Of a DNA stretch of 64,000 nt, positions 18,704-27,350 are shown one piece after another. Within the stretch, counting starts at the first letter, position 1. Every line of letters starts with the position of its first letter. Made by a program: the position numbers and the translations under genes. The stretch comes from Alicyclobacillus sp. SP_1 (GTDB lineage: Bacteria > Bacillota > Bacilli > Alicyclobacillales > Alicyclobacillaceae), in contig NZ_JAMCCX010000028.1 in the NCBI RefSeq assembly GCF_024706985.1, positions 62,001-126,000 of the forward strand, written 5' to 3'. Below the pieces are notes generated by a model. That model saw only the letters and a list, made by a program, of their open reading frames with translations. It was not told where the DNA came from and did not search any database.

Positions 18704-20149
18704 TCAGCGCGGGCGCTTCTTTGGATTCGGAGTTGGTTTCGGGGCTGTTGATTTGGACGAATACGCTTGGTTGCGCTGTCGCCACGTGGTTTGCACGGTA
18801 GCGCTGGGGCGAGCCGATGAATTTTTCGAGCGCTCTCGATGATTGGCTGTGTCCGTCGTCTTTGTCCCCCAGCGACTGGGCTGCTCTCTCCGAATAGGTT
18901 CGACCTTTCCTGCTTTGGCCGTGGGACTTTTCCGTGGCGCTCCACTCGTTCGGTTGGATGTCTTGGCGCGGCGCGGCTCTGGTCGCTGGACGCGTTGCTG
19001 CAGAACATCCTCGACGTAGACAACGTCGGCCAGTTCATCCGCTTCAGGCGCTTCATCGAGCGTCTGTCGGGAGACGCTGAGGAGAAGTCCCGATGCAATC
19101 AGTAAGACCAAGAGAGATGTTCCCCCGTACGAAATAAAGGGAAGGGGTATGCCTGTTACCGGCAGGAGCCAAGTGACCGCTCCCAGATTGACAAACGTTT
19201 CGATGACGATGAGCCCGGTGATACCGACCGATAGTAGGGCCCCAAAACGGTCTCGGGAGTACCGCGAAATGCGAAATCCGCGCCATATCAAGACTCCAAA
19301 GATGGCCAATAAGGCGGCAGCGCCCACAAAACCCCACTCTTCCGTGAATACGGCGAAGATAAAGTCAGCCTGTGGAATGGGCAGGTAACCCGCCTTTTCC
19401 ACGCTCATGTCAAATCCGCGTCCAAACCAACCTCCGGCCGAGATGCCAGTCAGTCCGTTGATGAGCTGGTAGGCATGCTGCGGATGCCGAAACGGGTGAA
19501 AATAGACCATGAGTCGGTTGGAGCGGTATTTGGCCATATGCACAAAGATGTACAGTAAAGGCGTAGCAATGCCCAAACTGATGAGAATGGGTTTGAGGCG
19601 AATACCTGACGCGAAGACGAGAACGAAGCCGGTTGCAATCATCGTAAATGCCGTACCCAAATCTGGCTCTAATAAGACCAGTCCGCCGCAGATGGTGATG
19701 ACCATGAGTGCTGGTCGAAGGCCCTGTTTAAACGATTGAAGAAGCGTCACTTTTTTTGTGAAAAAGAACGCCAAATAGAGAATGAGTGCGACAATGGCAA
19801 ACTCCGAGGGCTGTAAGTGTAGCCCTGAAGCGCCAATCCAGCGCCGCGACCCGGACGCCTTGCTCCCGATGCCGGGAATAAGGACGATAAACAGCAGGAA
19901 TATGGCGACGACTATGATTTTTGCTGCATGTTTATAAAAGAACTGGTACGGAACAAACATTAAAGCTGTCATGGCAATCACACCGAGACCGCCTGCAAAA
20001 AGTTGCCGCGAGGCAAAGTGTGTGGCCGACATTCCGTTCTCGAGAGAAATGACCGTGCTCGCCGAATAGACAGTGATGATGCCGATGGCTGTCAATGCGA
20101 GCACCGTGAAATAGAGTACAAAATCCGGTTGATGGTACTGCTTTTGCAC
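18704..20149 (-). CDS. ftsW: SEDS peptidoglycan glycosyltransferase FtsW
   Basis: A SEDS-family polytopic protein, about 10 TM helices in the first 355 residues, with the conserved GIGSKASGSRRWI, LQPSEFA, QADFIFAVFTEEWGF and GIPLPFISYGGTS segments. It polymerises lipid II during septal synthesis. It is then followed by an unusually long basic, Pro/Ser/Lys/Arg-rich cytoplasmic tail of about 120 residues. GGAAGG suits the GTG at 20149 better than the GTG at 20158. The FtsW rather than RodA assignment follows from ALVMVITICGGLVLLEPDLGTAF and the tail. Confidence 0.87.
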   Translation of the reverse strand: MQKQYHQPDFVLYFTVLALTAIGIITVYSASTVISLENGMSATHFASRQLFAGGLGVIAMTALMFVPYQFFYKHAAKIIVVAIFLLFIVLIPGIGSKASGSRRWIGASGLHLQPSEFAIVALILYLAFFFTKKVTLLQSFKQGLRPALMVITICGGLVLLEPDLGTAFTMIATGFVLVFASGIRLKPILISLGIATPLLYIFVHMAKYRSNRLMVYFHPFRHPQHAYQLINGLTGISAGGWFGRGFDMSVEKAGYLPIPQADFIFAVFTEEWGFVGAAALLAIFGVLIWRGFRISRYSRDRFGALLSVGITGLIVIETFVNLGAVTWLLPVTGIPLPFISYGGTSLLVLLIASGLLLSVSRQTLDEAPEADELADVVYVEDVLQQRVQRPEPRRAKTSNRTSGAPRKSPTAKAGKVEPIRREQPSRWGTKTTDTANHRERSKNSSARPSATVQTTWRQRNQAYSSKSTAPKPTPNPKKRPR

Positions 20150-20258
20150 ACGCGCCACCTTCCCAAAGTCGCCTGGTCCAGGACCGCCGCTTCAGGAATT
20201 CGACAGAGAGGAGCGTTTCCCTTCCCGAACTGACGCTTCTTTTGCCTTTACATACGGC

Positions 20259-20567
20259 TTACCACTCGTGAATACCCAATGCGGTGACTCCTAAAATGGC
20301 AATGATGGGAATGGCAATGTGCCAACCGTTCGCGGGTCGCGGGTTGTTTGTCCCGTGAGCGGCCGACGAAATCGGATGACCGAATGGGCGCATCATACCT
20401 GTCGATGCATTTGTAACAGAAGGTTGAAATGTTGCGTGAGGACGTCCGAGAAGAATGACATGATGGCGCGTACAGTGTACAATGACCCCGTGGAAGGTTC
20501 CGAAGTGAGTGTGGCATTGTACGGGCTGGCCAAGGAACTTTCGCAGTTCACGGTGGTGAATCAACAT
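20259..20567 (-). CDS. Small conserved-looking protein with C-terminal TM helix
   Basis: This 102-aa protein starts at an ATG with a near-perfect ribosome site (AAGGAGG, 8 nt before it), which argues strongly that it is real. The N-terminal part (LGQPVQCHTHFGTFHGVIVHC) looks like a small beta-barrel similar to short spore-former proteins that begin with a G-x-PV-x-THxGT pattern. It is unusually rich in histidine. A single hydrophobic helix near the C-terminus (IAIPIIAILGVTALGI) should anchor it. It is upstream of ftsW on the same strand, separated by about 110 bp. Function unknown. Confidence 0.65.
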   Translation of the reverse strand: MLIHHRELRKFLGQPVQCHTHFGTFHGVIVHCTRHHVILLGRPHATFQPSVTNASTGMMRPFGHPISSAAHGTNNPRPANGWHIAIPIIAILGVTALGIHEW

Positions 20568-20672
20568 GGGTGGATGCCTCCTTTTCGGCATAGCTTATGG
20601 GGCATCTATCCACAGTGTAGCGGCGAATGCACAGTTCGTCCGCGCGGTGGTATGGCAATCGAGGTGAGTCGG

Positions 20673-21512
20673 GTGAGTCTTGCGATGAAAAAGCCTGCTC
20701 CGGAATTGTGGGTCTTGGCACATCGAGGTGCCTCTCAGGAAGCTCCTGCCAATACAAGACCAGCCTTTGACTTGGCACTGCAACAGGGAGCGGATGTGCT
20801 GGAGACCGATGTCCATGTGACGCGTGATGGTGAGATGGTTGTTTGTCACGACCCGGTCGTCGATGCAGTCAGTGACGGAATGGGTGCCATCGCTCAGTGC
20901 TCCTTGTCCGAATTGAAGCGCCTTGATTTTGGTTACCGTTTCACACCCGACGAGGGTGTCTCTTATCCGTTTCGAGGAAAACGAGTGGAGATTTTGACCC
21001 TCACCGAACTATTGACTTTGTACCCGCAGACCATCATCAATGTCGATTTGAAACCCCGCAGTGGTGTGAGTGTTCGCAAATTCCTTAGTATTCTCGATGC
21101 GTGTGACGCTTGGTCACGGGTCGTGGTCGCCTCCTTTCATCAGTCGAATCTACATCGTGTGCGATTGGCTCATCCAGCCATTGTCACGAGTGCGTCAACC
21201 AACGAAGTTGCTCGATTCTTGGTCGCGTATTATGCGAACATTCGACCACGTCAGTGGCCATTTCAGGTTTTGCAGGTTCCGGTGCGAACAGGGAAAATTC
21301 GGATTGTATCGGCGCGACTCGTGGAACGCGCGCGGCAACAGGGGCTGCCCGTCGATGTCTGGACGGTCGATGACGAAGAGAGCATGCGTGCACTGTATCA
21401 ACTCGGTGTCCGTGGCTTGGTAACGAATCGACCCTTACTTGCTTCCAGAGTTCGCAAAGAATTTTTAGACAGGCATATTCGGGAGGATTTTCGTGGAAAC
21501 GTTGCGCCGTAA
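20673..21512 (+). CDS. Glycerophosphodiester phosphodiesterase
   Basis: A GDPD-family TIM-barrel enzyme of about 280 aa. The N-terminal catalytic pattern is LAHRGASQ, followed by ETDVHVTRDG with the metal ligands Glu and Asp, and CHDP with the second catalytic His. The usual PENT motif reads PANT here, a notable loss of a highly conserved Glu. NVDLKP supplies the later acidic position, where Glu is the common residue. The frame is open from 20319, but homology begins only at about 20685; GAGGTGA at 20661 supports the GTG at 20673. The end overlaps rodA by 20 bp, so the two are one transcript. Confidence 0.82.
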   Translation: MSLAMKKPAPELWVLAHRGASQEAPANTRPAFDLALQQGADVLETDVHVTRDGEMVVCHDPVVDAVSDGMGAIAQCSLSELKRLDFGYRFTPDEGVSYPFRGKRVEILTLTELLTLYPQTIINVDLKPRSGVSVRKFLSILDACDAWSRVVVASFHQSNLHRVRLAHPAIVTSASTNEVARFLVAYYANIRPRQWPFQVLQVPVRTGKIRIVSARLVERARQQGLPVDVWTVDDEESMRALYQLGVRGLVTNRPLLASRVRKEFLDRHIREDFRGNVAP

Positions 21513-22671
21513 TATTCGCGATATGGACTTCACTATCCTAGGTGTGTTGTTCCTTCTCGCTGTGTACAGCTTTGTTGCCATCCTGGCCGCGACGCATGGT
21601 AAGACCACCGACGGTGCGCCAGCTGGTGTCATGTTTCGGCAGGGGCTGTTCGAAATCGTCGGTTGGGTCGTCATGACGGTTGTCATGTTGTACGATTACC
21701 GCAGCTTGCGCAAGGTGTATTGGTGGGTGGTCGCCGGAGCCATCTTCTTACTCTTAGTGGTTTACGTGATGCCTCGCGAACATGGTGCACACAGTTGGAT
21801 ACCCTTAGGACAATTATCATTTGAGCCCTCCGAGGTGGCGAAATTGGCCATCATCGTAGGTATGGCGGCATTCATGGCGAACGTCGACGAGTCGGAACTT
21901 CCCGACTATAGCATGCGTCGCGTCTGGCCGGTTTTCGTCATTTTCCTCGTTCCGTTTTTATTGACATTGAAGGAGCCAGCACTGGGGCAAGCTCTGGTGA
22001 TGGTCGCATTGGCTCTCACGATGTTCACATTGTTTGGTAAACGCAGTCACTTCCTGTTCATCATCATGCTGACACTCGGCGTCGTCATCGGCTTGTCTGC
22101 CGTTGCCGTGCTATTTCCAAAGGAATCGACCGATTTTATCCAAAGTGTGTTGATTAAACATCACATTCTCAAATCGTATCAGGCGTATCGAATCATTACG
22201 TGGCTCAATCCTGGCGCGTATCCGTTGTCCTATGGCTACAACATTCGTCTGTCCCAAATCGCCGTAGGTTCAGGTCAAGTCTTTGGCGAAGGACTGTTCA
22301 GCGGCATAGCGACCAAAGGCAATTGGATTCCAAATCAATGGACTGACTATATTTTTACGGCTATTGGAGAAGAATTTGGATTCGTTGGTTCGAGCATGCT
22401 GATTCTTTTGTTTTTGGTGCTCATTTACCGCCTTGTACGCGTTGCAGCCACCTCCCAAGACACGTTTGGCACCTATATCATCGCAGGCGTCATCGGCATG
22501 TTGTCTTTTCAAGTCTTCGAGAATATTGGAATGGATATGTATCTGAGTCCGTCGACGGGGATTACCCTGCCGTTTATCTCTTACGGAGGAAGCTCCTTGG
22601 TGGTCGACTACATTGCCATCGGACTGACACTGTCCGTCGCCTTGCGGCGCAAGAAATTACGTTTTAATTGA
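21493..22671 (+). CDS. rodA: SEDS protein RodA (rod-shape peptidoglycan polymerase)
   Basis: A 392-aa SEDS protein with about 10 TM helices. The conserved segments GAHSWIPLG, FEPSEVAKLA, WIPNQWTDYIFTAIGEEFG and GITLPFISYGGSS are present. It lacks the long tail seen in FtsW. RodA polymerises lipid II in the elongation complex. GGGAGG lies 6 nt before the GTG start, inside the end of the preceding phosphodiesterase gene. Placement beside ftsW but in the opposite direction gives two SEDS genes within 3 kb. Confidence 0.9.
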   Translation: METLRRNIRDMDFTILGVLFLLAVYSFVAILAATHGKTTDGAPAGVMFRQGLFEIVGWVVMTVVMLYDYRSLRKVYWWVVAGAIFLLLVVYVMPREHGAHSWIPLGQLSFEPSEVAKLAIIVGMAAFMANVDESELPDYSMRRVWPVFVIFLVPFLLTLKEPALGQALVMVALALTMFTLFGKRSHFLFIIMLTLGVVIGLSAVAVLFPKESTDFIQSVLIKHHILKSYQAYRIITWLNPGAYPLSYGYNIRLSQIAVGSGQVFGEGLFSGIATKGNWIPNQWTDYIFTAIGEEFGFVGSSMLILLFLVLIYRLVRVAATSQDTFGTYIIAGVIGMLSFQVFENIGMDMYLSPSTGITLPFISYGGSSLVVDYIAIGLTLSVALRRKKLRFN

Positions 22672-22716
22672 TGTGGAGATGCCTTACAAATTGCGGTTCG
22701 ATGGGAGATACACTGG

Positions 22717-23886
22717 ATGACTGAGTGGACGGCAAGGCGGATGAAGCAACTTCCGGAGCAGTTCTTCACCGGACTGGCGGGCAAAGTGAATATGCGTGTG
22801 GCGCTCGGGGAGGATGTTATCAACTTGGGACAGGGTAATCCAGACTTACCCACACCTTCGCATATCGTCGAGGCGTTGCGCGAAGCGGTGTTAGATCCCA
22901 GTACACATCGTTATGGTCCTTTTCGCGGATTGGATTCGTTGCGTCATGCGGTGGCGGAATTTTACCAGAAGTACTACGACGTCTCCTTAAATCCAGATAC
23001 CGAAGTTGCGCTCTTGTTTGGTGGCAAAGCCGGATTGGCAGAAATACCACAGGTGTTTTTAAATGAGGGCGATCCGGTCTTGGTACCGGACCCTGGGTAC
23101 CCGGACTATGAAAGCGGCATTCGCCTCGTTGGTGCAAACTTGGTTCGCATGCCTTTGTTGTCAGAGAATGGGTACCTGCCTGACTTGAATCTGATGCAGT
23201 CCGTTCAACCCAAGGTGATGTATTTGAATTACCCTTCTAATCCCACAGGGGCAGGCGCGTCTTCTGAGTTTTTTGCGCAAGTTGTGGACAAGGCGGCAGA
23301 GACCGGGACTCTGGTCGTTCATGACTTTGCGTATGCTGCCATAGGATTCGACGGCTATCGGGCGAAGTCTTTTTTGCAGACTCCTGGAGCCAAGGACTGC
23401 GGGATTGAACTGTATACACTCAGTAAAACCTTCAATATGGCGGGATGGCGAGTTGCGTTCGCAGTCGGCAACGCGCGAGCCATCTCCGCCCTGCAACTTT
23501 ATCATGACCACTGCTATGTGTCGCTTTTTCCGGCCGTGCAGCGCGCCGCGGAGGCAGCCTTGCGAGGTCCCATGGATGCCGTGACAACCTTGCGAGAGAC
23601 TTATGAACGGCGGCGAGACGCATTTTATGAGCTGTTCGAGAAGGAAGGCATCGTCGCATCGCGTCCCCAAGGAACCTTTTTCGGATGGATGCCGATACCC
23701 AAAGGGCAAACATCCACACAATTTGCAGATTTGCTGCTCGAGCGTGCCAACGTCGCAGTTGCTGCGGGAATCGGCTTTGGTCTCTCGGGCGAGGGTTATG
23801 TGCGAATTGGCCTCTTGACGAATGAAGAGAGATTGAGAGAAGCCGCATGGCGTATAGCGAAAGTCTATACGGCGACTGGTTTTTAG
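22717..23886 (+). CDS. PLP-dependent class I/II aminotransferase (MtnE/YkrV-like)
   Basis: A 389-aa fold-type I aminotransferase. The N-terminus (KQLPEQFFTGLAGKVN, then VINLGQGNPDLPTPSHIVEA) closely recalls Bacillus MtnE/YkrV, which transaminates the 2-oxo acid of the methionine salvage pathway with glutamine. The PLP lysine is in LSKTFNMAGWRVAF, and NYPSNPTGA is the conserved substrate/PLP segment. No other methionine salvage gene is nearby, so the physiological role could be broader. GGGAGAT precedes the ATG. Confidence 0.85.
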   Translation: MTEWTARRMKQLPEQFFTGLAGKVNMRVALGEDVINLGQGNPDLPTPSHIVEALREAVLDPSTHRYGPFRGLDSLRHAVAEFYQKYYDVSLNPDTEVALLFGGKAGLAEIPQVFLNEGDPVLVPDPGYPDYESGIRLVGANLVRMPLLSENGYLPDLNLMQSVQPKVMYLNYPSNPTGAGASSEFFAQVVDKAAETGTLVVHDFAYAAIGFDGYRAKSFLQTPGAKDCGIELYTLSKTFNMAGWRVAFAVGNARAISALQLYHDHCYVSLFPAVQRAAEAALRGPMDAVTTLRETYERRRDAFYELFEKEGIVASRPQGTFFGWMPIPKGQTSTQFADLLLERANVAVAAGIGFGLSGEGYVRIGLLTNEERLREAAWRIAKVYTATGF

Positions 23887-23950
23887 GATTACCACTCAGC
23901 CCATGCCATGTGTTGTGGGTATCTAAGAAAGACAAGGTCTTGGCGACCGT

Positions 23951-24598
23951 TTACGGTCGCTGTGGCCCTTCACCAGGTTGTGTTTTACTTCGGAATCGTT
24001 GAGTGAGCTCGATGAGCCACAGACGGTGGTAGGGGACCTGATATAGCACAGGCTCAATTCGGCGGTCAAGAGGCCCAATCTTATACATCCAGATCGTCGT
24101 GTTGGCAGGAACTCCGTCGTTGATGCGCACGCCTAAATGTACGGAGTCTCGATATCCGTTTTTGTATGCAATCAGACCCAGCTGTCCGTGCAGTTCTGCA
24201 ACGAGAGGGAAGTACTTTGGATTGCGGATGACGGGTGCGTTAAACTCTCCTGTCAATCCTTGACTGTCTGTAGTGAGTCGTTGCCCTGTTTCGATGAGAA
24301 CGACTTCCGCCCCCGCCAGCGGTTTCTGAGTGCGACCATCGATGACTTTGACGCGGAGCGGGATACGTTTTGCCGCTTGTTCTTTTGGCGGGGCGGACGG
24401 CGTCTCTTGAGGAGGAATCGAGACGGGAGCAGCTACCGGAATGGCTCCATCTGCAATCGTCGGAGATTTCTTGTCTGGGTGGCTAAACCAGCCAACGCTG
24501 TCCGCCCTCGCACTTGGAACGGAGAGCGCCATGCTGGTGATGAGTATAGAAGCCAGTGTCAGTCCTGTGCGGAGGGTCCAGTGAATTTTTGTAGACAC
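23951..24598 (-). CDS. Secreted protein with carboxypeptidase-regulatory-like domain
   Basis: About 215 aa with a clear signal peptide (basic start, hydrophobic stretch ILITSMALSVPSARADS). A Pro/Ala-rich linker is followed by a CarboxypepD_reg-like beta-sandwich (IPLRVKVIDGRTQKPLAGAE onward), an Ig-like fold used for surface binding. The frame is open to 24736, but AAGGGG before the GTG at 24598 starts directly at the signal peptide. It follows the SpoIID-domain gene by 14 bp, so they form an operon and may act together at the cell surface. A shorter protein of the same layout is encoded at 57734-58336. Confidence 0.7.
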   Translation of the reverse strand: MSTKIHWTLRTGLTLASILITSMALSVPSARADSVGWFSHPDKKSPTIADGAIPVAAPVSIPPQETPSAPPKEQAAKRIPLRVKVIDGRTQKPLAGAEVVLIETGQRLTTDSQGLTGEFNAPVIRNPKYFPLVAELHGQLGLIAYKNGYRDSVHLGVRINDGVPANTTIWMYKIGPLDRRIEPVLYQVPYHRLWLIELTQRFRSKTQPGEGPQRP

Positions 24599-24612
24599 GA
24601 TACCACGCCCCT

Positions 24613-25242
24613 TTAATAGCCTCTCAACAGTCGATTCAAATAGTAAAACTGCAAAATTTGTTCGTATGTGCGCCCTTTTTCTGCCCAGTATTCGGAACCC
24701 CATTGGGCCATTTTTTGAGCATTTCGATACTGCCAATTTGGGTCATTCGGAGTGCCTGCTCGGTAATTCAATTCAATAATGGCACCGTTGTTGTCTACGT
24801 ATGCCAAATTTTTTACTGCGTTGTAGGCAGCGTCACATTCCGGTTGATTCGACAAGTAGCGAAACGTCTGAAAGTTGACCGTGTTGTCGACATCGTACGT
24901 AAAGCCGTCCATCGTGATCGGATGGAGGTGATGATACCAAGCAAACATCTTCACGGCCATCGCGCCAGCCTTGAGTGCGTCAGGCTTCCAGGACGGAATC
25001 CATTCGTTTGGCAGAACATCTTTACAATATTCGTCGAAGGGCACCGTCTGGACCCAGACAATTCTTCCGCGGGGGTCCGGTTCTCCGGACGGATTGTTTT
25101 CGCGAATGGCAACGCGGACGATTGTTGGTGGGGCTGTATTGTCTAGGGTTGCTGCTGCCTGAACCGTTTTTGTCTGTGTTAGAGAGACAAAGGCCATCGC
25201 CATGACCGCGGCCACCCCAGGGACCCAGTGATATCGCTTCAT
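24613..25242 (-). CDS. Secreted SpoIID/LytB-domain protein
   Basis: About 209 aa: signal peptide (VPGVAAVMAMAFVSLTQ), then a SpoIID/LytB domain marked by VPFDEYCKDVLPNEW and ALKAGAMAVKMFAWYH. SpoIID is a lytic transglycosylase acting on denuded glycan strands during engulfment. This copy is much shorter than SpoIID, ending right after the domain. The conserved catalytic Glu of SpoIID corresponds to the Glu of LPNEW. The ATG at 25242 follows AAAGGA; alternatives lie upstream. Linked with the secreted beta-sandwich protein downstream. Confidence 0.78.
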   Translation of the reverse strand: MKRYHWVPGVAAVMAMAFVSLTQTKTVQAAATLDNTAPPTIVRVAIRENNPSGEPDPRGRIVWVQTVPFDEYCKDVLPNEWIPSWKPDALKAGAMAVKMFAWYHHLHPITMDGFTYDVDNTVNFQTFRYLSNQPECDAAYNAVKNLAYVDNNGAIIELNYRAGTPNDPNWQYRNAQKMAQWGSEYWAEKGRTYEQILQFYYLNRLLRGY

Positions 25243-25390
25243 CTTCTCAACCATCCTTTGTTGTGGACGTTTTTCATACATTGCCCCAAATGAAGAGGGA
25301 TATGCCTGTCATCGCACTGCATCTGCGTGTGACAGTAAACGGTCGACCATGTAAAATAAACCCGAGCAAATAGGGAGCGAGGTGGAGTCG

Positions 25391-25879
25391 ATGCAGAAGT
25401 TGTCATTGACTGGGCAGTCCAAACATTCGACGGATGAACAACTCCGAGGGTTGTCGGTCTTGTTCGTCGATGGGGATGACGTGTTCATCGATAATGGAGC
25501 CATTCACGGTAAAAGTCGATTGGAAACAGGGATTAAATTTGTAAAAGACAAGTCGGACGTTCCTAATGGTCGGACTATCCTCGGATTGTGGCTGACGCTT
25601 CATCGTTTTCCGGAGGGTCAAGGACTGTACGGAGCGATGCCGTTTGAATTGGTGATTGATGACAAAGCCGGTCTTGGATACAAAAATCTAGCCGTACAGG
25701 TGAACGGAATGGATAAAGCGGTTCGCGGTCAGGTCGAGGTCTCGGCACTTTCACCAGAACAGAAGCAAAAGATTCTCGACTACTTGCGCGGGGTGCGCTC
25801 AGATTTGTGGGATAACGCTGCGCCCGATTTTCGAACGGCTTTTGCACCGGATGCAGCCATCAAGGAGGGAGATAGCTAG
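25391..25879 (+). CDS. ywhD: YwhD family protein
   Basis: A 162-aa protein of the Bacillales YwhD family, recognised from LFVDGDDVFIDNGAIHGKS and GIKFVKDKSDVPNG. Its function is not established. GAGGTGG at 25379-25385 suits the ATG at 25391 better than the GTG at 25382. The stop is immediately followed by a TTG start for the decarboxylase, with the ribosome site of the latter inside the ywhD end. In Bacillus subtilis ywhD lies near polyamine genes, and here it also adjoins one. Confidence 0.82.
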   Translation: MQKLSLTGQSKHSTDEQLRGLSVLFVDGDDVFIDNGAIHGKSRLETGIKFVKDKSDVPNGRTILGLWLTLHRFPEGQGLYGAMPFELVIDDKAGLGYKNLAVQVNGMDKAVRGQVEVSALSPEQKQKILDYLRGVRSDLWDNAAPDFRTAFAPDAAIKEGDS

Positions 25880-25880
25880 A

Positions 25881-27350
25881 TTGAACCAAGACGCCACTCC
25901 GCTGTTCGATATGCTGTTGCGGCATGCCGACCGTGAACCAATACAATTCCACATCCCAGCGCACAAACGCGGTCGCGGGATGGACACGAGATTTCGCACG
26001 TTTATTGGTGACAATGCTCTCAGTTTGGACCTTGTCAACATCGCGCCGCTTGATGATCTGCATCACCCAACAGGAGCCATTAAGCATGCGGAGGAATTGG
26101 CTGCGCACGCGTTTGGAGCAGATGTGACCCTGTTTTCCGTTCAAGGCACAAGTACAGCCATCATGACGATGGTTCTCGCGACCGTCGGTCCAGACGACGT
26201 CATTCTTGTCCCGCGAAATGTTCACAAGTCGGTGATGACTGCGATTATCCTCGCGGGGGCTAGGCCAGTTTTCTTAAATCCTGAGCTTGATTCCGCCTTT
26301 GGCATCGCGCATGGGCTTTCTCTGGAAACCGTCTCGTCCGCTCTTTCTCAACATCCTGAGGCCAAGGCACTCGTGGTCATCAATCCGACATACTTTGGGG
26401 TCTCGGCCGATCTCGCTGGAATCGTCGAACTGGCTCATAACCATGGGGTGGCCGTGTTGGTGGACGAAGCACATGGGGTTCACACTGCATTTCATGAGGC
26501 ACTGCCGCTGTCCGCAATGCAGGCGGGCGCAGACATGGCGGCCACGAGCGTTCACAAATTGGGTGGGAGCATGACCGGATCGAGCATCTTAAACATTCAA
26601 GGAGGTATCGTTGACGCGCGCCATGCGCAGGTCGTCCTAAGCATGTTGACCACCACGTCAACCTCCTACTTATTGCTTGCATCTCTTGATGTTGCGAGAC
26701 GCGAACTGGCGCTATCAGGACATGAACATCTGGAAAAAGCTATCACTTTGGCTAATCGGGCCAGGCAAGAAATAAACTGCATCCCCGGGCTGAGTTGTTT
26801 GGGACCAGAGCATTTGCACAGCACTGCGACGTTCGCGTTCGATCCGACGAAGTTGACGGTATCTGTAAAATCCTTGGGGCTGACGGGATACGACGTAGAG
26901 CGGATGCTGCGCGAAGAACACAATATTGAAGTTGAGTTGAGCGACCTGTACAATATTCTGTGTATTGTTTCATGGGGCGACGAGTGGTGGCAACTCGAGA
27001 AGCTCGTACACGCCCTGTCGGAAGTGGCGAAGTCGTGCGTGGTTGTCTCGCATCATACGGACGAAAAAAATGTGCAATTGCCGCCGAAGACAGAGTTGCT
27101 CATGGCACCTCGGGACGCATTCTACGCACGCACCGAAGTGGTTCCCATTGCGGAGTCGGTGGGACGCATCATCGCTGAGATGATTATGGTTTATCCACCC
27201 GGCATTCCAATTTTAATGCCGGGCGAGAAAATTACGGCGGAGAGTATTGACTACATTGAGACCAATCTCCGAGCGGGGTTGCCTGTGCAAGGACCAGATG
27301 ACGCGGAAATTCGATTTCTAAAAGTTGTTCGGGAGGGATATTGTGGCTGA
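25881..27350 (+). CDS. speA: Orn/Lys/Arg decarboxylase family protein (SpeA-like)
   Basis: A 489-aa fold-type I PLP decarboxylase of the group including Bacillus SpeA (arginine decarboxylase). FHIPAHKRGRGMD near the N-terminus, VDEAHGVH for the PLP aspartate, and SVHKLGGSMTGSS with the PLP lysine are all diagnostic. A C-terminal Orn/Lys/Arg decarboxylase domain ends in PPGIPILMPGE. The start is TTG 25881 after AAGGAGGGA. It probably makes agmatine for polyamine synthesis; lysine decarboxylation cannot be excluded. The stop overlaps the bcp start by 8 bp. Confidence 0.87.
   Translation: MNQDATPLFDMLLRHADREPIQFHIPAHKRGRGMDTRFRTFIGDNALSLDLVNIAPLDDLHHPTGAIKHAEELAAHAFGADVTLFSVQGTSTAIMTMVLATVGPDDVILVPRNVHKSVMTAIILAGARPVFLNPELDSAFGIAHGLSLETVSSALSQHPEAKALVVINPTYFGVSADLAGIVELAHNHGVAVLVDEAHGVHTAFHEALPLSAMQAGADMAATSVHKLGGSMTGSSILNIQGGIVDARHAQVVLSMLTTTSTSYLLLASLDVARRELALSGHEHLEKAITLANRARQEINCIPGLSCLGPEHLHSTATFAFDPTKLTVSVKSLGLTGYDVERMLREEHNIEVELSDLYNILCIVSWGDEWWQLEKLVHALSEVAKSCVVVSHHTDEKNVQLPPKTELLMAPRDAFYARTEVVPIAESVGRIIAEMIMVYPPGIPILMPGEKITAESIDYIETNLRAGLPVQGPDDAEIRFLKVVREGYCG

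Noticed and set aside
18684-18712. Hairpin at the ftsW 3' end as a terminator
   Set aside because: The stem is good (11 bp with one bulge), but on the minus strand it is followed by TATACTGTATAGG without a T-tract and it overlaps the stop codon.
20319-20672. N-terminal extension of the glycerophosphodiesterase
   Set aside because: The extra 118 residues have no domain character, and the opposite strand carries a better-supported small gene here.
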